A stretch of 64,000 nt of DNA. It comes from Aeribacillus composti. GTDB lineage: Bacteria; Bacillota; Bacilli; Bacillales; Aeribacillaceae. Both the position numbers and the translations under genes were made by a program. Under the pieces are notes generated by a model. It had not been told where the DNA came from and ran no database searches. It saw only the letters and a list, made by a program, of their open reading frames with translations. The stretch lies in NCBI RefSeq assembly GCF_007827555.1, contig NZ_VISS01000007.1, forward strand, positions 1 to 64,000. The letters are read 5' to 3'. Below, piece after piece: positions 1-14,364 of this stretch (the first letter of the stretch is position 1; the number at the start of each line of letters is the position of its first letter).

Positions 1-8
1 CTTGGTGG

Positions 9-57
9 CCCCGATGAGGGGGATTGCGAACCTACGTTCCCAACCCCCTCATCGGGG
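9..57. repeat. Long near-perfect GC-rich hairpin downstream of yjdF
   Basis: A 14-bp perfect inverted repeat (CCCCGATGAGGGGG at 9-22, its complement at 44-57) continues inward with TTG/CAA and GAAC/GTTC pairs, so nearly the whole stretch folds into one hairpin. There is no clear T-run on either side, so a simple intrinsic terminator is doubtful. It lies just past the 3' end of yjdF. It could be a weak terminator, an mRNA 3' stabiliser or the end of a small mobile repeat. Confidence 0.6.
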
Positions 58-561
58 AATTCTAAGAATTTCTCCCACAAACATTTTACTCACACTCCAT
101 TCAGAAAATACGAAAGCGGATGTCTTGAAGCAAGTCATCCAACTCTGTATTACCTTCCACAATGTTTTGCCTTCGCTTTTAAACGCTTTAACTCTCTTTT
201 TCGCTTGATGAGAGCTTCGCGAAAGCTCCTTGCGCAAAACTTTTCTCTCTTTTTTACGATGCTCCAATTCTAGCTGAAGAGCTGTTTGTGCATATGTGGA
301 AAGCGGCCTTGTTTTCATTTCCTTTGCAGCTTCACGCTGCAGTGGCTTCGGATTTTTGCGCTTTTTCATTTCAAGCGGCACGGCGGTTGTTTTACGGCAC
401 TTGTGCAGTATCGATAGCATCGGGCCATTCGCAAATGCCAAAACTTCATCATCTTTTGGCTCTGGACGAAATACGTAGCGAACCGCTTTTAAAGCTTCAC
501 CTTCCTTTTGCTCAACCACACCGATCCAGAATTGTCCATCGTAAAAAAAAGTCAACTTCAT
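49..561 (-). pseudogene. yjdF: YjdF-family RNA-binding protein (DUF2992), C-terminal frameshift
   Basis: The first ~110 residues match the YjdF/DUF2992 family: start MKLTFFYDGQFWIGVVE, middle EPKDDEVLAF and a basic KEMKTRPLSTYAQ region. The open frame runs to 170 aa, longer than the roughly 140-150 usual, and its tail (FSEWSVSKMFVG and on) is unlike the family. One base around position 225 appears to be extra. In the shifted frame the sequence reads FREALIKRKRELKRLK and then ends KHCGR at a TAA at 150-152, which is the family-like ending. The protein's role is unknown; the family is known for the riboswitch in front of it. The readthrough product may still fold at its N-terminus. Confidence 0.75.
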
Positions 562-668
562 GAAAGTCCCTCCTTGTAAAACGTAACGACAGCGATGGAC
601 ATCCCAAGGAGGGGAAGGATACTGACACTCTTTCGGAGTGAGCCCGGACTGCCAACCGGGACTGTGTT
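562..668 (-). promoter_or_regulatory. yjdF (azaaromatic-type) riboswitch leader
   Basis: The leader immediately upstream of yjdF has, in transcript order, a CCCGG...CCGGG hairpin, a CACTC-CGAAA-GAGTG hairpin, then ATCCTTCCCCTCCTTGGGAT. The CCCTCCTTG inside that last block is perfectly complementary over 9 nt to CAAGGAGGG, the Shine-Dalgarno of yjdF. This offers a direct route to translational control by hiding the ribosome site. The layout and position agree with the yjdF RNA motif; I recognised it by eye and did not run a covariance model. Confidence 0.7.
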
Positions 669-770
669 TTTATGCTGTCTATGTTTTTATTATATGTTTG
701 TTTATTGGCAATAAGAAAATATTTACACATCGTCTAGGCTATGATTTTGTGTGCTTTGAGCTTTAATTAA

Positions 771-805
771 AAAAGGTCTAACCAAATAACTCGGTTAGAC
801 CTTTT
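771..805 (-). terminator. Terminator of the glycolytic operon
   Basis: A perfect 13-bp stem (AAAAGGTCTAACC at 771-783 with GGTTAGACCTTTT at 793-805) lies just after the eno stop and is followed on the minus strand by a T-rich run. Confidence 0.85.
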
Positions 806-816
806 CATAGATAGTG

Positions 817-2115
<1,299 letters not shown>

Positions 2116-2128
2116 TCATCTCCTTTAT

Positions 2129-5637
<3,509 letters not shown>

Positions 5638-5694
5638 GGCTCAAGCTCCTCCTTCACAATAACGATCAGGAAAAAATTCTTCCTACATGTTGAA

Positions 5695-5731
5695 AGGGAA
5701 AGGGGAATGTAAACGTCCCCTTCCCCTTCCC
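5695..5731 (-). promoter_or_regulatory. gap-pgk intergenic hairpin
   Basis: GGGAAAGGGG at 696-705 of this kilobase pairs with CCCCTTCCC at 5717-5725, with further C-rich sequence allowing an alternative slipped pairing. No uridine run follows on the minus strand, so full termination is unlikely. A partial terminator or an mRNA-stabilising stem separating abundant gapA mRNA from the distal genes is a more likely role. Confidence 0.5.
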
Positions 5732-5783
5732 GCTTTTCATTATAGCTTTTTAAACAGGCAAGCTACAAGTCCGTATTTAAAGA

Positions 5784-6824
<1,041 letters not shown>

Positions 6825-6825
6825 T

Positions 6826-6852
6826 TATATTGAGGGAGCTTTACAGTTCCCT
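6826..6852 (-). promoter_or_regulatory. Hairpin at the cggR stop codon, likely mRNA processing site
   Basis: AGGGA...TCCCT around the cggR TAA forms a small stem just upstream of the gapA ribosome site. In B. subtilis the cggR-gapA transcript is cut near a stem at this place, leaving stable gapA mRNA. The position here agrees; processing itself is inferred. Confidence 0.4.
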
Positions 6853-7869
6853 TAATAACTCTTTAGCTGCCACTTCGTCAGTTACTAAAATCGTGGCTAA
6901 TGATTGATTCATATACGCTTTGATCGCTTTTGCTTTAGAGGCTCCTCCAGCAACCGCGATCACATTTCGTATGTTTTTTAAGTCCTCCAGCTGCATTCCA
7001 ACCGTTTGAACTTTATGGACGACTTCACCTTTTTGGTTGAAGTAATAACCGAAAGCTTCGCCTACTGCTTTTCCTTTTTTAATTTTTTCGAAATCTTCCT
7101 TCGGAGTCTTTCTTCGCTCCGCCATTGTTTGAGCATCCCCGATGCCATGAACAAGCATTTTCGCTGAACGTATAATTTTTAAAAGGTCTTTTATTTCCGG
7201 TTCTTCGATAATGGATTCATATGCTTCCTTGCTTAGCTGGTCAGGAACATGGAGCAGCCTGTATTTCCCATGTGCACGTTCAGCTATTTTGGCGCAAATC
7301 GTATTCGCCTGGTTTTCAACATTTTCCCCTAGTCCGCCTCTTGCAGGGACAAATAAAACATTTCGGCGATGACCTAACGGAATCATCATTTCAGCAACAG
7401 CTGCCAGCGTTGTGCCGCCTGCCACAGCAACAACCTCGTCATCCTGCAAATGATTCATAATGCATTGTGCACAAGCTCTTCCCATTTCTTTTTTCACGAG
7501 GGGCGAATGGTCGCTGTCACCTGAAACAACAATCACTTCGTCTAAATGAAGCTTCTCTTTTAATGTAGTTTCCAAAAAAGTTAAACCTAAAACATCTTTC
7601 ATCATTTCTTCCAATGATGAAAGAAGATCATCCCCTTCTTTCGTTAAGGTCATTCCCGAGGGGTGAATATGAATTAAATTTTGTTCTTTTAAAAATTGCA
7701 CTTCTCCACGCAGAATTCTTTCACTGATGCCTAAATTGTTTGACAAGCTTCGTCTTCCTACAGGCTGCATCAGTCGAATGGACTGCAAAATTTGATAGCG
7801 CTTTTGCATAGTTTGGAGAAGATCAGGCAATAATTTTTTTTGAGCTTCAATTAATGATTGCATTTTCAA
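6841..7869 (-). CDS. cggR: Central glycolytic genes regulator CggR
   Basis: SorC-family repressor of the gapA operon, inactivated by fructose-1,6-bisphosphate in B. subtilis. Of 342 aa, roughly residues 25-75 hold a winged helix-turn-helix (QPVGRRSLSNNLGISERILRGEV). The rest is the sugar-phosphate-binding domain, with VVAVAGGTTLAAVAEMM and VPARGGLGENVENQA. It is the first gene of the operon and autoregulated, since its operator lies in its own promoter at 7891-7929. Confidence 0.96.
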   Translation of the reverse strand: MKMQSLIEAQKKLLPDLLQTMQKRYQILQSIRLMQPVGRRSLSNNLGISERILRGEVQFLKEQNLIHIHPSGMTLTKEGDDLLSSLEEMMKDVLGLTFLETTLKEKLHLDEVIVVSGDSDHSPLVKKEMGRACAQCIMNHLQDDEVVAVAGGTTLAAVAEMMIPLGHRRNVLFVPARGGLGENVENQANTICAKIAERAHGKYRLLHVPDQLSKEAYESIIEEPEIKDLLKIIRSAKMLVHGIGDAQTMAERRKTPKEDFEKIKKGKAVGEAFGYYFNQKGEVVHKVQTVGMQLEDLKNIRNVIAVAGGASKAKAIKAYMNQSLATILVTDEVAAKELLREL

Positions 7870-7890
7870 AACCCTTCAGCTCTTTCTTTC

Positions 7891-7935
7891 CGGGACTTTT
7901 TTTGTCCCTGTAAGACAAATTATGTCCCAATTATA
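7891..7935 (-). promoter_or_regulatory. CggR operator and -10 box of the cggR-gapA operon
   Basis: Read on the minus strand: TATAAT (7930-7935), then GGGAC-N7-GTC, N4-A, and GGGAC-N7-GTCCC down to 7891. This is the tandem arrangement CGGGAC-N6-TGTC-N4-CGGGAC-N6-TGTC known for CggR, with one changed base in each leading C. The operator begins directly downstream of the -10 box, so it would block elongation or open complex formation. The -35 is poor. Confidence 0.85.
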
Positions 7936-7987
7936 GCAAAAAAATTCACCCCTTGCTACATATATTATTTTAGCAGGAGCGCAAATG

Positions 7988-8239
7988 TTAATCAACAGAA
8001 ACAAGTTCCAGCAAACGTTTTCTTAAAGAATTTTCTTCAATTTTCCCAAAAATAACAATCTTTCCATTCACTTCAATCACTGGAATCATTAGTTGATATT
8101 TTTCCAGCAGCCGGTCATCTTGATAAATATCTTTTTCTTTCAGATCAAAGGGTATTTCAGCTTGCAGCTTATACAGCAATTCCTTTGCTTCATCACATAA
8201 TGGACATGTTTGCTTCGTATAAAGAACCACTTGATTCAC
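7988..8239 (-). CDS. Glutaredoxin-like thiol protein
   Basis: An 83-aa thioredoxin-fold protein (glutaredoxin-like, DUF836 type) with a CPLC redox pair at residues 12-15 and the cis-proline segment MIPVIEVNGK. A cytoplasmic thiol-disulfide role is likely; the substrate is unknown. It starts 15 bp downstream of the sigL stop, in the same direction, so it may be cotranscribed with sigL. A good GGAATTGGATTC-type spacing is seen but the ribosome site is moderate. Confidence 0.8.
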   Translation of the reverse strand: MNQVVLYTKQTCPLCDEAKELLYKLQAEIPFDLKEKDIYQDDRLLEKYQLMIPVIEVNGKIVIFGKIEENSLRKRLLELVSVD

Positions 8240-8254
8240 GAATCCAATTCCTTT

Positions 8255-9559
8255 CTAATTATATCTTTTTCGCAAATTGGACGAAGGGATATTGAGCTGA
8301 TCGCGGTATTTGGCCACTGTTCTTCTCGAAACATTCATATTATAATTCTCTTTCAACAGGTTGGCAATTTTTTGATCTGAAAGCGGTCTTTGCTTATTTT
8401 CTTGATCAATTAATTGCTGAATGACCTGTTTAACATTCGCACTTGATGTATCTTCTTCTCCCACTTTGTTAGTGAAAAAATATTTCAACTCATATAAGCC
8501 GAAAGGAGTTTGAACAAATTTATCATTGACCGCTCTGCTTACAGTCGACTCGTGAATGTTAAGAGAATCAGCGATATCTTTTAATGTTAGCGGTTTCAAA
8601 ACGTTGTTTTTCAAATAGAAAAAGTCTTTCTGAAATCGTATAATTTCCTGCATAACTTTGACAAGCGTTTCCTTCCGCTGCTCAAGCGATTTTAACAGCC
8701 AGCGTCCTTGATGGAGTTTAGTCTGTACATAAGATTTTACATCTTTTTCTGTTTGTACAATCGGTTCATAGTCCCGATTGATTTTAATTTGCGGCAAAAG
8801 ATCTTCATTATAATATACAATCCAATCTCCATTTCGCTCTTCAATCATTAAATCAGGGATGATATAATTCGGGGTTTCCTCATCAAATTGCAGACCAGGT
8901 CTTGGATTCAATGTTTGAACAAAATCGAAAATTTGCTGAAGAGCATTCAGCGACAGACCTGTCTTTTTGGAAAGATCCTTCCAAGCTTTTGTGGCAAACA
9001 GATGAAAATGCTCTTTTAACACGAACTCGGAGCCTTCAGGTTTTTCCTCGATTTCTTTAGCCTGCAAAAGCAAGCATTCTTGAAGCGAACGTGCCCCGAC
9101 GCCAATTGGATCTAATGATTGCAGTACAGACAGCTGTTTTTCCAAAAGATCGATCGAAATTTGGAACTTTTCCGATAGGCGGGATAAGTCTTCTGACATA
9201 TAACCATTTGAGTCCACTGCATCGATTAAAATATGAATAGCACGCCGTTCGTTTTCGGTAAAACGAAATTCTACGAGCTGATTTCGCAAATGATCTTTTA
9301 GCCCCATCCCTTTTTTCGGCATATTTTCGATCCAGCGGCCATCCTCCTTGTTTGCCCTCTGCTGCTTTCTTTGATTATGATAAAATATCGTTGGATGGGA
9401 TTCTTCCAATTCCACAAAGGGGTTTTCAAGCGTAATTTCCCTCAAGTAAGATACTAAATCGATTGTAGAATATTGCAAAAGCCCAATGGCTTGCTTCAGC
9501 TCTTTCGTCATCGCCAATCTCAAGGATTGGTTTTGGACTAAGTCCATTTTTATATGCAT
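8255..9559 (-). CDS. sigL: RNA polymerase sigma-54 factor
   Basis: SigL/RpoN directs polymerase to -24/-12 promoters and needs an AAA+ activator. The 434-aa protein has the N-terminal activator-interacting region (DLVQNQSLRLAMTKELKQAIGLLQ), the core-binding middle, a helix-turn-helix (LKDIADSLNIHESTVSRAV) and the RpoN box at about residues 411-420 (SRRTVAKYRD). The neighbour yvfG, divergent at 9634, is the same as in B. subtilis. I saw no convincing -24/-12 promoter in the window, so its targets lie elsewhere. Confidence 0.97.
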   Translation of the reverse strand: MHIKMDLVQNQSLRLAMTKELKQAIGLLQYSTIDLVSYLREITLENPFVELEESHPTIFYHNQRKQQRANKEDGRWIENMPKKGMGLKDHLRNQLVEFRFTENERRAIHILIDAVDSNGYMSEDLSRLSEKFQISIDLLEKQLSVLQSLDPIGVGARSLQECLLLQAKEIEEKPEGSEFVLKEHFHLFATKAWKDLSKKTGLSLNALQQIFDFVQTLNPRPGLQFDEETPNYIIPDLMIEERNGDWIVYYNEDLLPQIKINRDYEPIVQTEKDVKSYVQTKLHQGRWLLKSLEQRKETLVKVMQEIIRFQKDFFYLKNNVLKPLTLKDIADSLNIHESTVSRAVNDKFVQTPFGLYELKYFFTNKVGEEDTSSANVKQVIQQLIDQENKQRPLSDQKIANLLKENYNMNVSRRTVAKYRDQLNIPSSNLRKRYN

Positions 9560-9633
9560 CAGAACTCCCCCCCTTTAGTTCTATTTTACATGAAGAATTT
9601 AAAAAAAGAATCTAAAATTTTGGAGGAACGAAA

Positions 9634-9849
9634 ATGACACAGCTTTTTTCTGTTTCCTATTTTAAAGAAAACTTTAAACAGTACATTGAAATGAATAAAG
9701 AAAAATCTTCAAAGATTGATGCCATGAACAGCTACTACCGATCTGTCGTCTCAACTTTAATTTACGACCAGCTAACCAAAAATGCTGAAATATTGAAAAG
9801 ACTGCAAAATCTTGATCAAGCATATAATCAAGTAAAAAACGAGGAATAA
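9634..9849 (+). CDS. yvfG: YvfG family small protein
   Basis: A 71-aa protein, start MTQLFSVSYFKENFKQYIEMN, with the conserved DAMNSYYRSVVSTLIYDQLTKN core of the Bacillus YvfG family. It is charged and helical, with no signal peptide or membrane segment. Function is unknown. It is divergent from sigL, as in B. subtilis, and preceded by a clear TTTGGAGGAACGAAA ribosome site. A terminator follows at about 9887. Confidence 0.85.
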   Translation: MTQLFSVSYFKENFKQYIEMNKEKSSKIDAMNSYYRSVVSTLIYDQLTKNAEILKRLQNLDQAYNQVKNEE

Positions 9850-9886
9850 AAGGACTTTTAAATTTTAATGTATGAGATCAGTTTTT

Positions 9887-9918
9887 GAAGTCGGCATATA
9901 AGCCGATTTCTTTTTTTT
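9887..9918 (+). terminator. Terminator after yvfG
   Basis: AAGTCGGC-ATATA-GCCGATTT hairpin followed by eight T on the plus strand. Confidence 0.7.
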
Positions 9919-9984
9919 GCAGTAAAACTTTTGGCTAAAACAAAAACTGAGCAAATATAAGCTGCCCAGCTTTCGTTTTCGTTT

Positions 9985-11016
9985 TTATTTCGATTCATGT
10001 TTTGGCAAATATTCTGTCGTAAAAATTTCCTTTGCATCAAATGTTTTTTCTAATAAACCGAGATCGTGCAATTGTTTAATTAATGTTGCCCAGCGTTCTT
10101 CCGTCATATATCCGACTCCATGCTCTGCTGCATCTCCTCCATATACAAAATCCACTTGTGTTTCGGCTTCAAATTTTAATGATTCTAATTCCATATCAGC
10201 GTTGTCTTTCTGAATCACTTTATTAATCTCTTCGTAAGAATCTTTGTATAAATACCATCCTTCGACAAAGGCATCCACAAATGCTTTGACAGTTTCTTTA
10301 TTTTTTTCTAAATAGTCTTTTGTAACATATAACACAACGTTATAAGGATTATAACCTGCATCAGATATGAGCTTCGTTTCTACATCTACTCCATCTTTTT
10401 TTAAGAAAAACGGCTCTGAAGTCACAAAGGCTTGGCTTACGGATTCGACATCGCTAATAAAATTCGAATGCTGTCCTGTATAAGCCAATTCTTGTACATT
10501 ACTTAAATTATATTTAGATTTCAAAAAGTCCCAATACGTAATACCAGGCTGAATATATACTTTTCTTCCATTTAATTCATCAAAATCGTCAATTCCCTTT
10601 CCTTTATGGAACATTAATGCCTGCGGGCTTCCTTGCATGGCAGCAGCTACAGCGACTAATTCAATTCCTTGATTTCTAGCAATAACCATTTGGTCAGCAT
10701 GTGCAAGCCCAAAGTCAGCACTTCCAGATGCAACCATTTGAATAGACGAGACTTGCGGCCCGCCCGGTTCGATCGTGACTTTTAAACCTTTTTTTTCAAA
10801 CAATCCGTTTTCTTGTGCTGCATACAAACCGCCATGCTGCGCCTTCGGAAACCAATTTAATACAATTTTTACATCTTTTAAGTCTTTTTTCTCTTCATTC
10901 GAAGCGCTGTCTCCCTCGTTTGTTGAACTGCTCGACTCTTGTCCGCCGCAGGCGGTGAGGAAGAACATGAATATAATCCCGATTAATAGAAAACTCGCTT
11001 TGCACCATGCTTTCAA
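9985..11016 (-). CDS. ABC transporter substrate-binding lipoprotein, NMT1/ThiY type
   Basis: 343 aa with a lipoprotein signal: hydrophobic residues 6-20 then LTAC|GG, so it should be anchored to the outer face of the membrane. The mature part is an NMT1/THI5-like binding protein (IVLNWFPKAQHGGLYAAQENGLF, GSADFGLAHADQM, GRKVYIQPGITYWDFL). Relatives bind pyrimidine thiamine precursors, sulfonates or riboflavin. The ligand here is not certain; the linked amidohydrolase points to a heterocyclic base. TTG start after GGGGGAAAAAGAA. It lies 216 bp downstream of the permease, a gap that could hold its own promoter. Confidence 0.85.
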   Translation of the reverse strand: MKAWCKASFLLIGIIFMFFLTACGGQESSSSTNEGDSASNEEKKDLKDVKIVLNWFPKAQHGGLYAAQENGLFEKKGLKVTIEPGGPQVSSIQMVASGSADFGLAHADQMVIARNQGIELVAVAAAMQGSPQALMFHKGKGIDDFDELNGRKVYIQPGITYWDFLKSKYNLSNVQELAYTGQHSNFISDVESVSQAFVTSEPFFLKKDGVDVETKLISDAGYNPYNVVLYVTKDYLEKNKETVKAFVDAFVEGWYLYKDSYEEINKVIQKDNADMELESLKFEAETQVDFVYGGDAAEHGVGYMTEERWATLIKQLHDLGLLEKTFDAKEIFTTEYLPKHESK

Positions 11017-11232
11017 TTCTTTTTCCCCCTTTTTTCACTTTGTTTCCGCAAAATTAATTTTTTATTGAAGCTGCAGCCTAAACTCAGCAAGGTAATCTTT
11101 TGTAAAAAAATCGTTAATTCAAATTGGATCCAAACAGCATCTTTATTTTTTATGCAAAAAAATGGCACAATTCATTCGGATCATGCCAGCAACAGCGATT
11201 ATGTCGAGTTAAAAATTGAATAGCTTCGTTTT

Positions 11233-12093
11233 TTATTTTTCTCCCTTCATCGCGGATTCGTGCCATGATCTCAGCATGAAATGAGAAAACAAACTTACGA
11301 GTAAGTAAAAGACAATCCCAAAAATAGCAGCGGCAATTCCGCAAGCAAATAAATATGGTGTTTTTAATTGAACGGCTGCTACCGTAATGGCATACCCTAA
11401 ACCGCCTTTTCCTCCGCCAATTCCAGCTATATATTCACCCGTAATAGCTCCAACGATCGATAGCGTGCTGGATATTTTTAAGCCGGTCATCATGTAAGGC
11501 ATAGCAGCCGGAATTCGGAGCTTCCACATTTTTTGCCATTTTGACGCATTATATAAAGTAAATAATTCGCTCATATTTTTATCGACTGAATTCAATCCCA
11601 TTAACGTATTTGAAATAATCGGAAAAAATCCAATTAAAAATGAAATCATCACAATCGAATTGAAGCCCGAGCCGAACCAGATAACAACGATCGGTGCAAC
11701 AGCTACAACCGGTATCGTTTGTAAAATAACCGCATACGGGTAAATGCTTATTTCTAAAATTTTTGAGCTTGCTAATAAAACCGCAAAGCCAATTCCAATG
11801 ATGGCGCTTATTACAAATCCGATCACAGATTCAGCCACCGTTATTTGTATGGCTGGCCATAATAACTCCCAATCTTCAACCGCCGCTTGAAGGACGTCCG
11901 TCGGTTTTGGAAGTATAAACGGCTGCACGCCAACCATAATCGGTACAAACTGCCATAAAGAAAGAAAAACAACAAGCGCAGCAATCGGACCAATAATCTT
12001 CCATTTTGATTTGCTCCATATTTTCAGTTTGCCAGTATTATTTGATTGAGCGACAATTTCCTTTGTTTGAGTGGTTGCTGTTTGTACAGACAT
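11233..12093 (-). CDS. ABC transporter permease, SsuC/TauC/ThiX type
   Basis: 286 aa with a cytoplasmic N-terminus and about six membrane spans. The BPD-type EAA loop lies in the middle (RIPAAMPYMMTGLKISSTLSIVGAI). It belongs to the SsuC/ThiX permease group and forms the channel for the adjacent ATPase and the NMT1-type binding protein. It starts directly after the ATPase stop (12094/12093), so the two are translationally coupled. Confidence 0.88.
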   Translation of the reverse strand: MSVQTATTQTKEIVAQSNNTGKLKIWSKSKWKIIGPIAALVVFLSLWQFVPIMVGVQPFILPKPTDVLQAAVEDWELLWPAIQITVAESVIGFVISAIIGIGFAVLLASSKILEISIYPYAVILQTIPVVAVAPIVVIWFGSGFNSIVMISFLIGFFPIISNTLMGLNSVDKNMSELFTLYNASKWQKMWKLRIPAAMPYMMTGLKISSTLSIVGAITGEYIAGIGGGKGGLGYAITVAAVQLKTPYLFACGIAAAIFGIVFYLLVSLFSHFMLRSWHESAMKGEK

Positions 12094-12876
12094 TTATACC
12101 AACTCCCTTCGGGTTGAACTATTCTCAAGACTTTGCGAGGAAATATCGACATATTCTGTAAACCGTTCATCTGTCCGCTCCCTCGGATAAGGAAGATCGA
12201 CATCGATGATAGATGATAATCGTCCGGGCCGAGCTGACAACACTGCAATTCTAGTAGAAAGATAGACAGCTTCAAATACATTATGAGTAACGAACAAAAT
12301 TGTCATTTTCTCCCTTTTCCATATTTCAAGCAGCTCCGTCTGCAAGGTCTGTCTTGTAATCTCGTCTAATGCAGCAAACGGTTCATCCATTAACAGCAAT
12401 TTAGGTTTTGCAGCCAACGCTCGAGCTATAGACACCCTCATTCTCATTCCGCCTGACAACTGCCTAGGATACGACTTTATATGATCCTTTAGTCCAACCA
12501 TCTCCAATACTTTGATCGCATCCTCTTTGCGGCTTTTTTTATCCGAACCCCTTAATTCTAAAGGCAGCATCACATTTTCCAGCACCGTTCTCCATGGAAG
12601 CAAATTGGCATCTTGGAATACAAACGCAACATCATTTGTATTTTTTATAACTTCTTTCGGATTTTGCCCAAATACCTCTACCTTGCCCTCAGTAGCATCG
12701 CCTAAACCTGCCACCATTCTTAATGCCGTTGATTTCCCGCAGCCAGACGGACCGAGGAAGCTTATAAATTCTCCTTCTGTGATGGAAAAATGGAATTGGC
12801 TTAAAGCGACTGTGCCGGTATTGTAAATCTTACTAACATGATGAAATGCGACAATCTCGTTTTGAATTGCTTCCAC
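12094..12876 (-). CDS. ABC transporter ATP-binding protein, SsuB/TauB/ThiZ type
   Basis: 260-aa ATPase with Walker A GPSGCGKST, Q-loop FVFQDANLLPW, signature LSGGMRMRVSIARALA, Walker B LLLMDEPFAALDE and switch His in VTHNVFEAV. It energises import through the neighbouring permease. It lies 17 bp after the amidohydrolase stop, so the order deaminase-ATPase-permease-binding protein reads as one operon. Confidence 0.9.
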   Translation of the reverse strand: MEAIQNEIVAFHHVSKIYNTGTVALSQFHFSITEGEFISFLGPSGCGKSTALRMVAGLGDATEGKVEVFGQNPKEVIKNTNDVAFVFQDANLLPWRTVLENVMLPLELRGSDKKSRKEDAIKVLEMVGLKDHIKSYPRQLSGGMRMRVSIARALAAKPKLLLMDEPFAALDEITRQTLQTELLEIWKREKMTILFVTHNVFEAVYLSTRIAVLSARPGRLSSIIDVDLPYPRERTDERFTEYVDISSQSLENSSTRRELV

Positions 12877-12893
12877 TGCTTATCCCCCCTTAC

Positions 12894-14318
12894 CTAAGTT
12901 AGAATAGCTGAGTTTCTTATTCTTGTTTTTTTATAATTGACTTTTGTATGCTCAAGAGCCTCTTCCAGCATTCTTTCAGCAGCTTTTTGCGCCCGCATGG
13001 CAAATGATTCTTCATCGATATTGACAAGACGCCCTTTATCTACAACAATCTGTCCGCCAACGATAGTCATATCGACTGTCGGTGTGCCCGCTAGAATCGG
13101 AAGTGCCGTATCGTTGAAAAGCGCACCAGCAAATTCTAATCGATTCGTATCAATCATAAACATATCTGCAGCCTTGCCGACTTCCAATGAACCAATGGCA
13201 TCTTCCCAGCCAAGCACTTTAGCTGAGCCTCTCGTTGCAATCGACAAACAATCTTCAGAACTTAGCGCTGTCGTTCCATGCTGAAGATTATGGAGCAGGT
13301 TCATAATTTTTAAATCTAATAATAGATTGGAAGAATCATTAGAAGCTGAACCATCAACACCAAATCCCACTTTTACCCCTGCCTGCAGCATGTCCATAAT
13401 TCGCATCGTTCCGGATGCCATTTTCATATTGCTGCTCGGACAATGAGCAACTCCGCAGCCACAAGCACCCAGCTTGGCAATTTCTTTGTCATCAAACCAG
13501 ATTCCATGCGCATACCACACGTCTTCGCCGACCCAACCTGTTTCTTCCATTAGTTCGAAAGGACGCATGCCAAACTTTTCTCTGCAAAAATCCTCTTCAT
13601 CTATCGTTTCCGCCAAATGGGTATGCATCCGAACGCCATAACTGCGTGCTAAATCCGCTGATTCACGCAGCAAGTCTTTGCTAACCGAAAATGGTGAACA
13701 AGGCGCAACACCTACCCGCAGCATCGAATATTTACTAGGATCATGATAGGTTTCAATAATTCTCATGGTATCTCGAAGAATAACATCCTCCGGCTGAACG
13801 ATTTCATCTGGCGGCAATCCCCCTTTTGATCGTCCTAAACTCATAGAACCTCTAGTTGGGTAAAAACGAATTCCGATCTCACGTGCTGCCCGTATTTCCT
13901 CATCAATTAATTCACAGCTGACTCCATTCGGAAAAACGTAAAAATGGTCAGCTGATGCCGTACAACCGCTTTTAAGTAACTCACCTAATCCGACAACAGC
14001 ACTTAAATACACATCTTCCGGCCTTAGATGGCGCCAAATATCGTACAAAGCGATTAGCCAATCAAACAGCTCAACATTTTGCACCCAAGGGATATTGCGG
14101 GTGAAAGTCTGATACAAATGATGATGCGTATTGATTAACCCCGGATAAACAATTTTTCCGCGCGCATCAATGACAATATCCGCTGACTCACAAGGTAAAT
14201 CATAGCCGATCGCTTTAATCTCTTGACCGACAACATACATGCTGCCGCCTGGATATTCCGTTCGATTTTCATCCATCGTAATAATATTTTTGGCATTTTT
14301 TACGAACAACGTCTTCAT
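12894..14318 (-). CDS. Amidohydrolase, 8-oxoguanine deaminase / chlorohydrolase family
   Basis: 474 aa. Metal ligands are visible: NTHHHLYQTF (His65-67), HTHLAET, YAHGIWFDD and VGFGVDGSASND. The sequence resembles the TrzN/AtzB-like group that includes 8-oxoguanine deaminase, which hydrolyses an amino group from purine-like rings. The exact substrate is not fixed by sequence alone. As first gene of an operon with an ABC importer, it probably acts on the imported compound. Two operator-like sites lie upstream at 14365-14381 and 14471-14488. Confidence 0.82.
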   Translation of the reverse strand: MKTLFVKNAKNIITMDENRTEYPGGSMYVVGQEIKAIGYDLPCESADIVIDARGKIVYPGLINTHHHLYQTFTRNIPWVQNVELFDWLIALYDIWRHLRPEDVYLSAVVGLGELLKSGCTASADHFYVFPNGVSCELIDEEIRAAREIGIRFYPTRGSMSLGRSKGGLPPDEIVQPEDVILRDTMRIIETYHDPSKYSMLRVGVAPCSPFSVSKDLLRESADLARSYGVRMHTHLAETIDEEDFCREKFGMRPFELMEETGWVGEDVWYAHGIWFDDKEIAKLGACGCGVAHCPSSNMKMASGTMRIMDMLQAGVKVGFGVDGSASNDSSNLLLDLKIMNLLHNLQHGTTALSSEDCLSIATRGSAKVLGWEDAIGSLEVGKAADMFMIDTNRLEFAGALFNDTALPILAGTPTVDMTIVGGQIVVDKGRLVNIDEESFAMRAQKAAERMLEEALEHTKVNYKKTRIRNSAILT

Positions 14319-14364
14319 TCATTCACCCCTTTATAATACGATCAATCCCCTTTATGTTAATTTT

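Noticed and set aside
9560-9633. Sigma-54 promoters near sigL
   Set aside because: No TGGCAC-N5-TTGC word in the region or elsewhere that I noticed with correct spacing.
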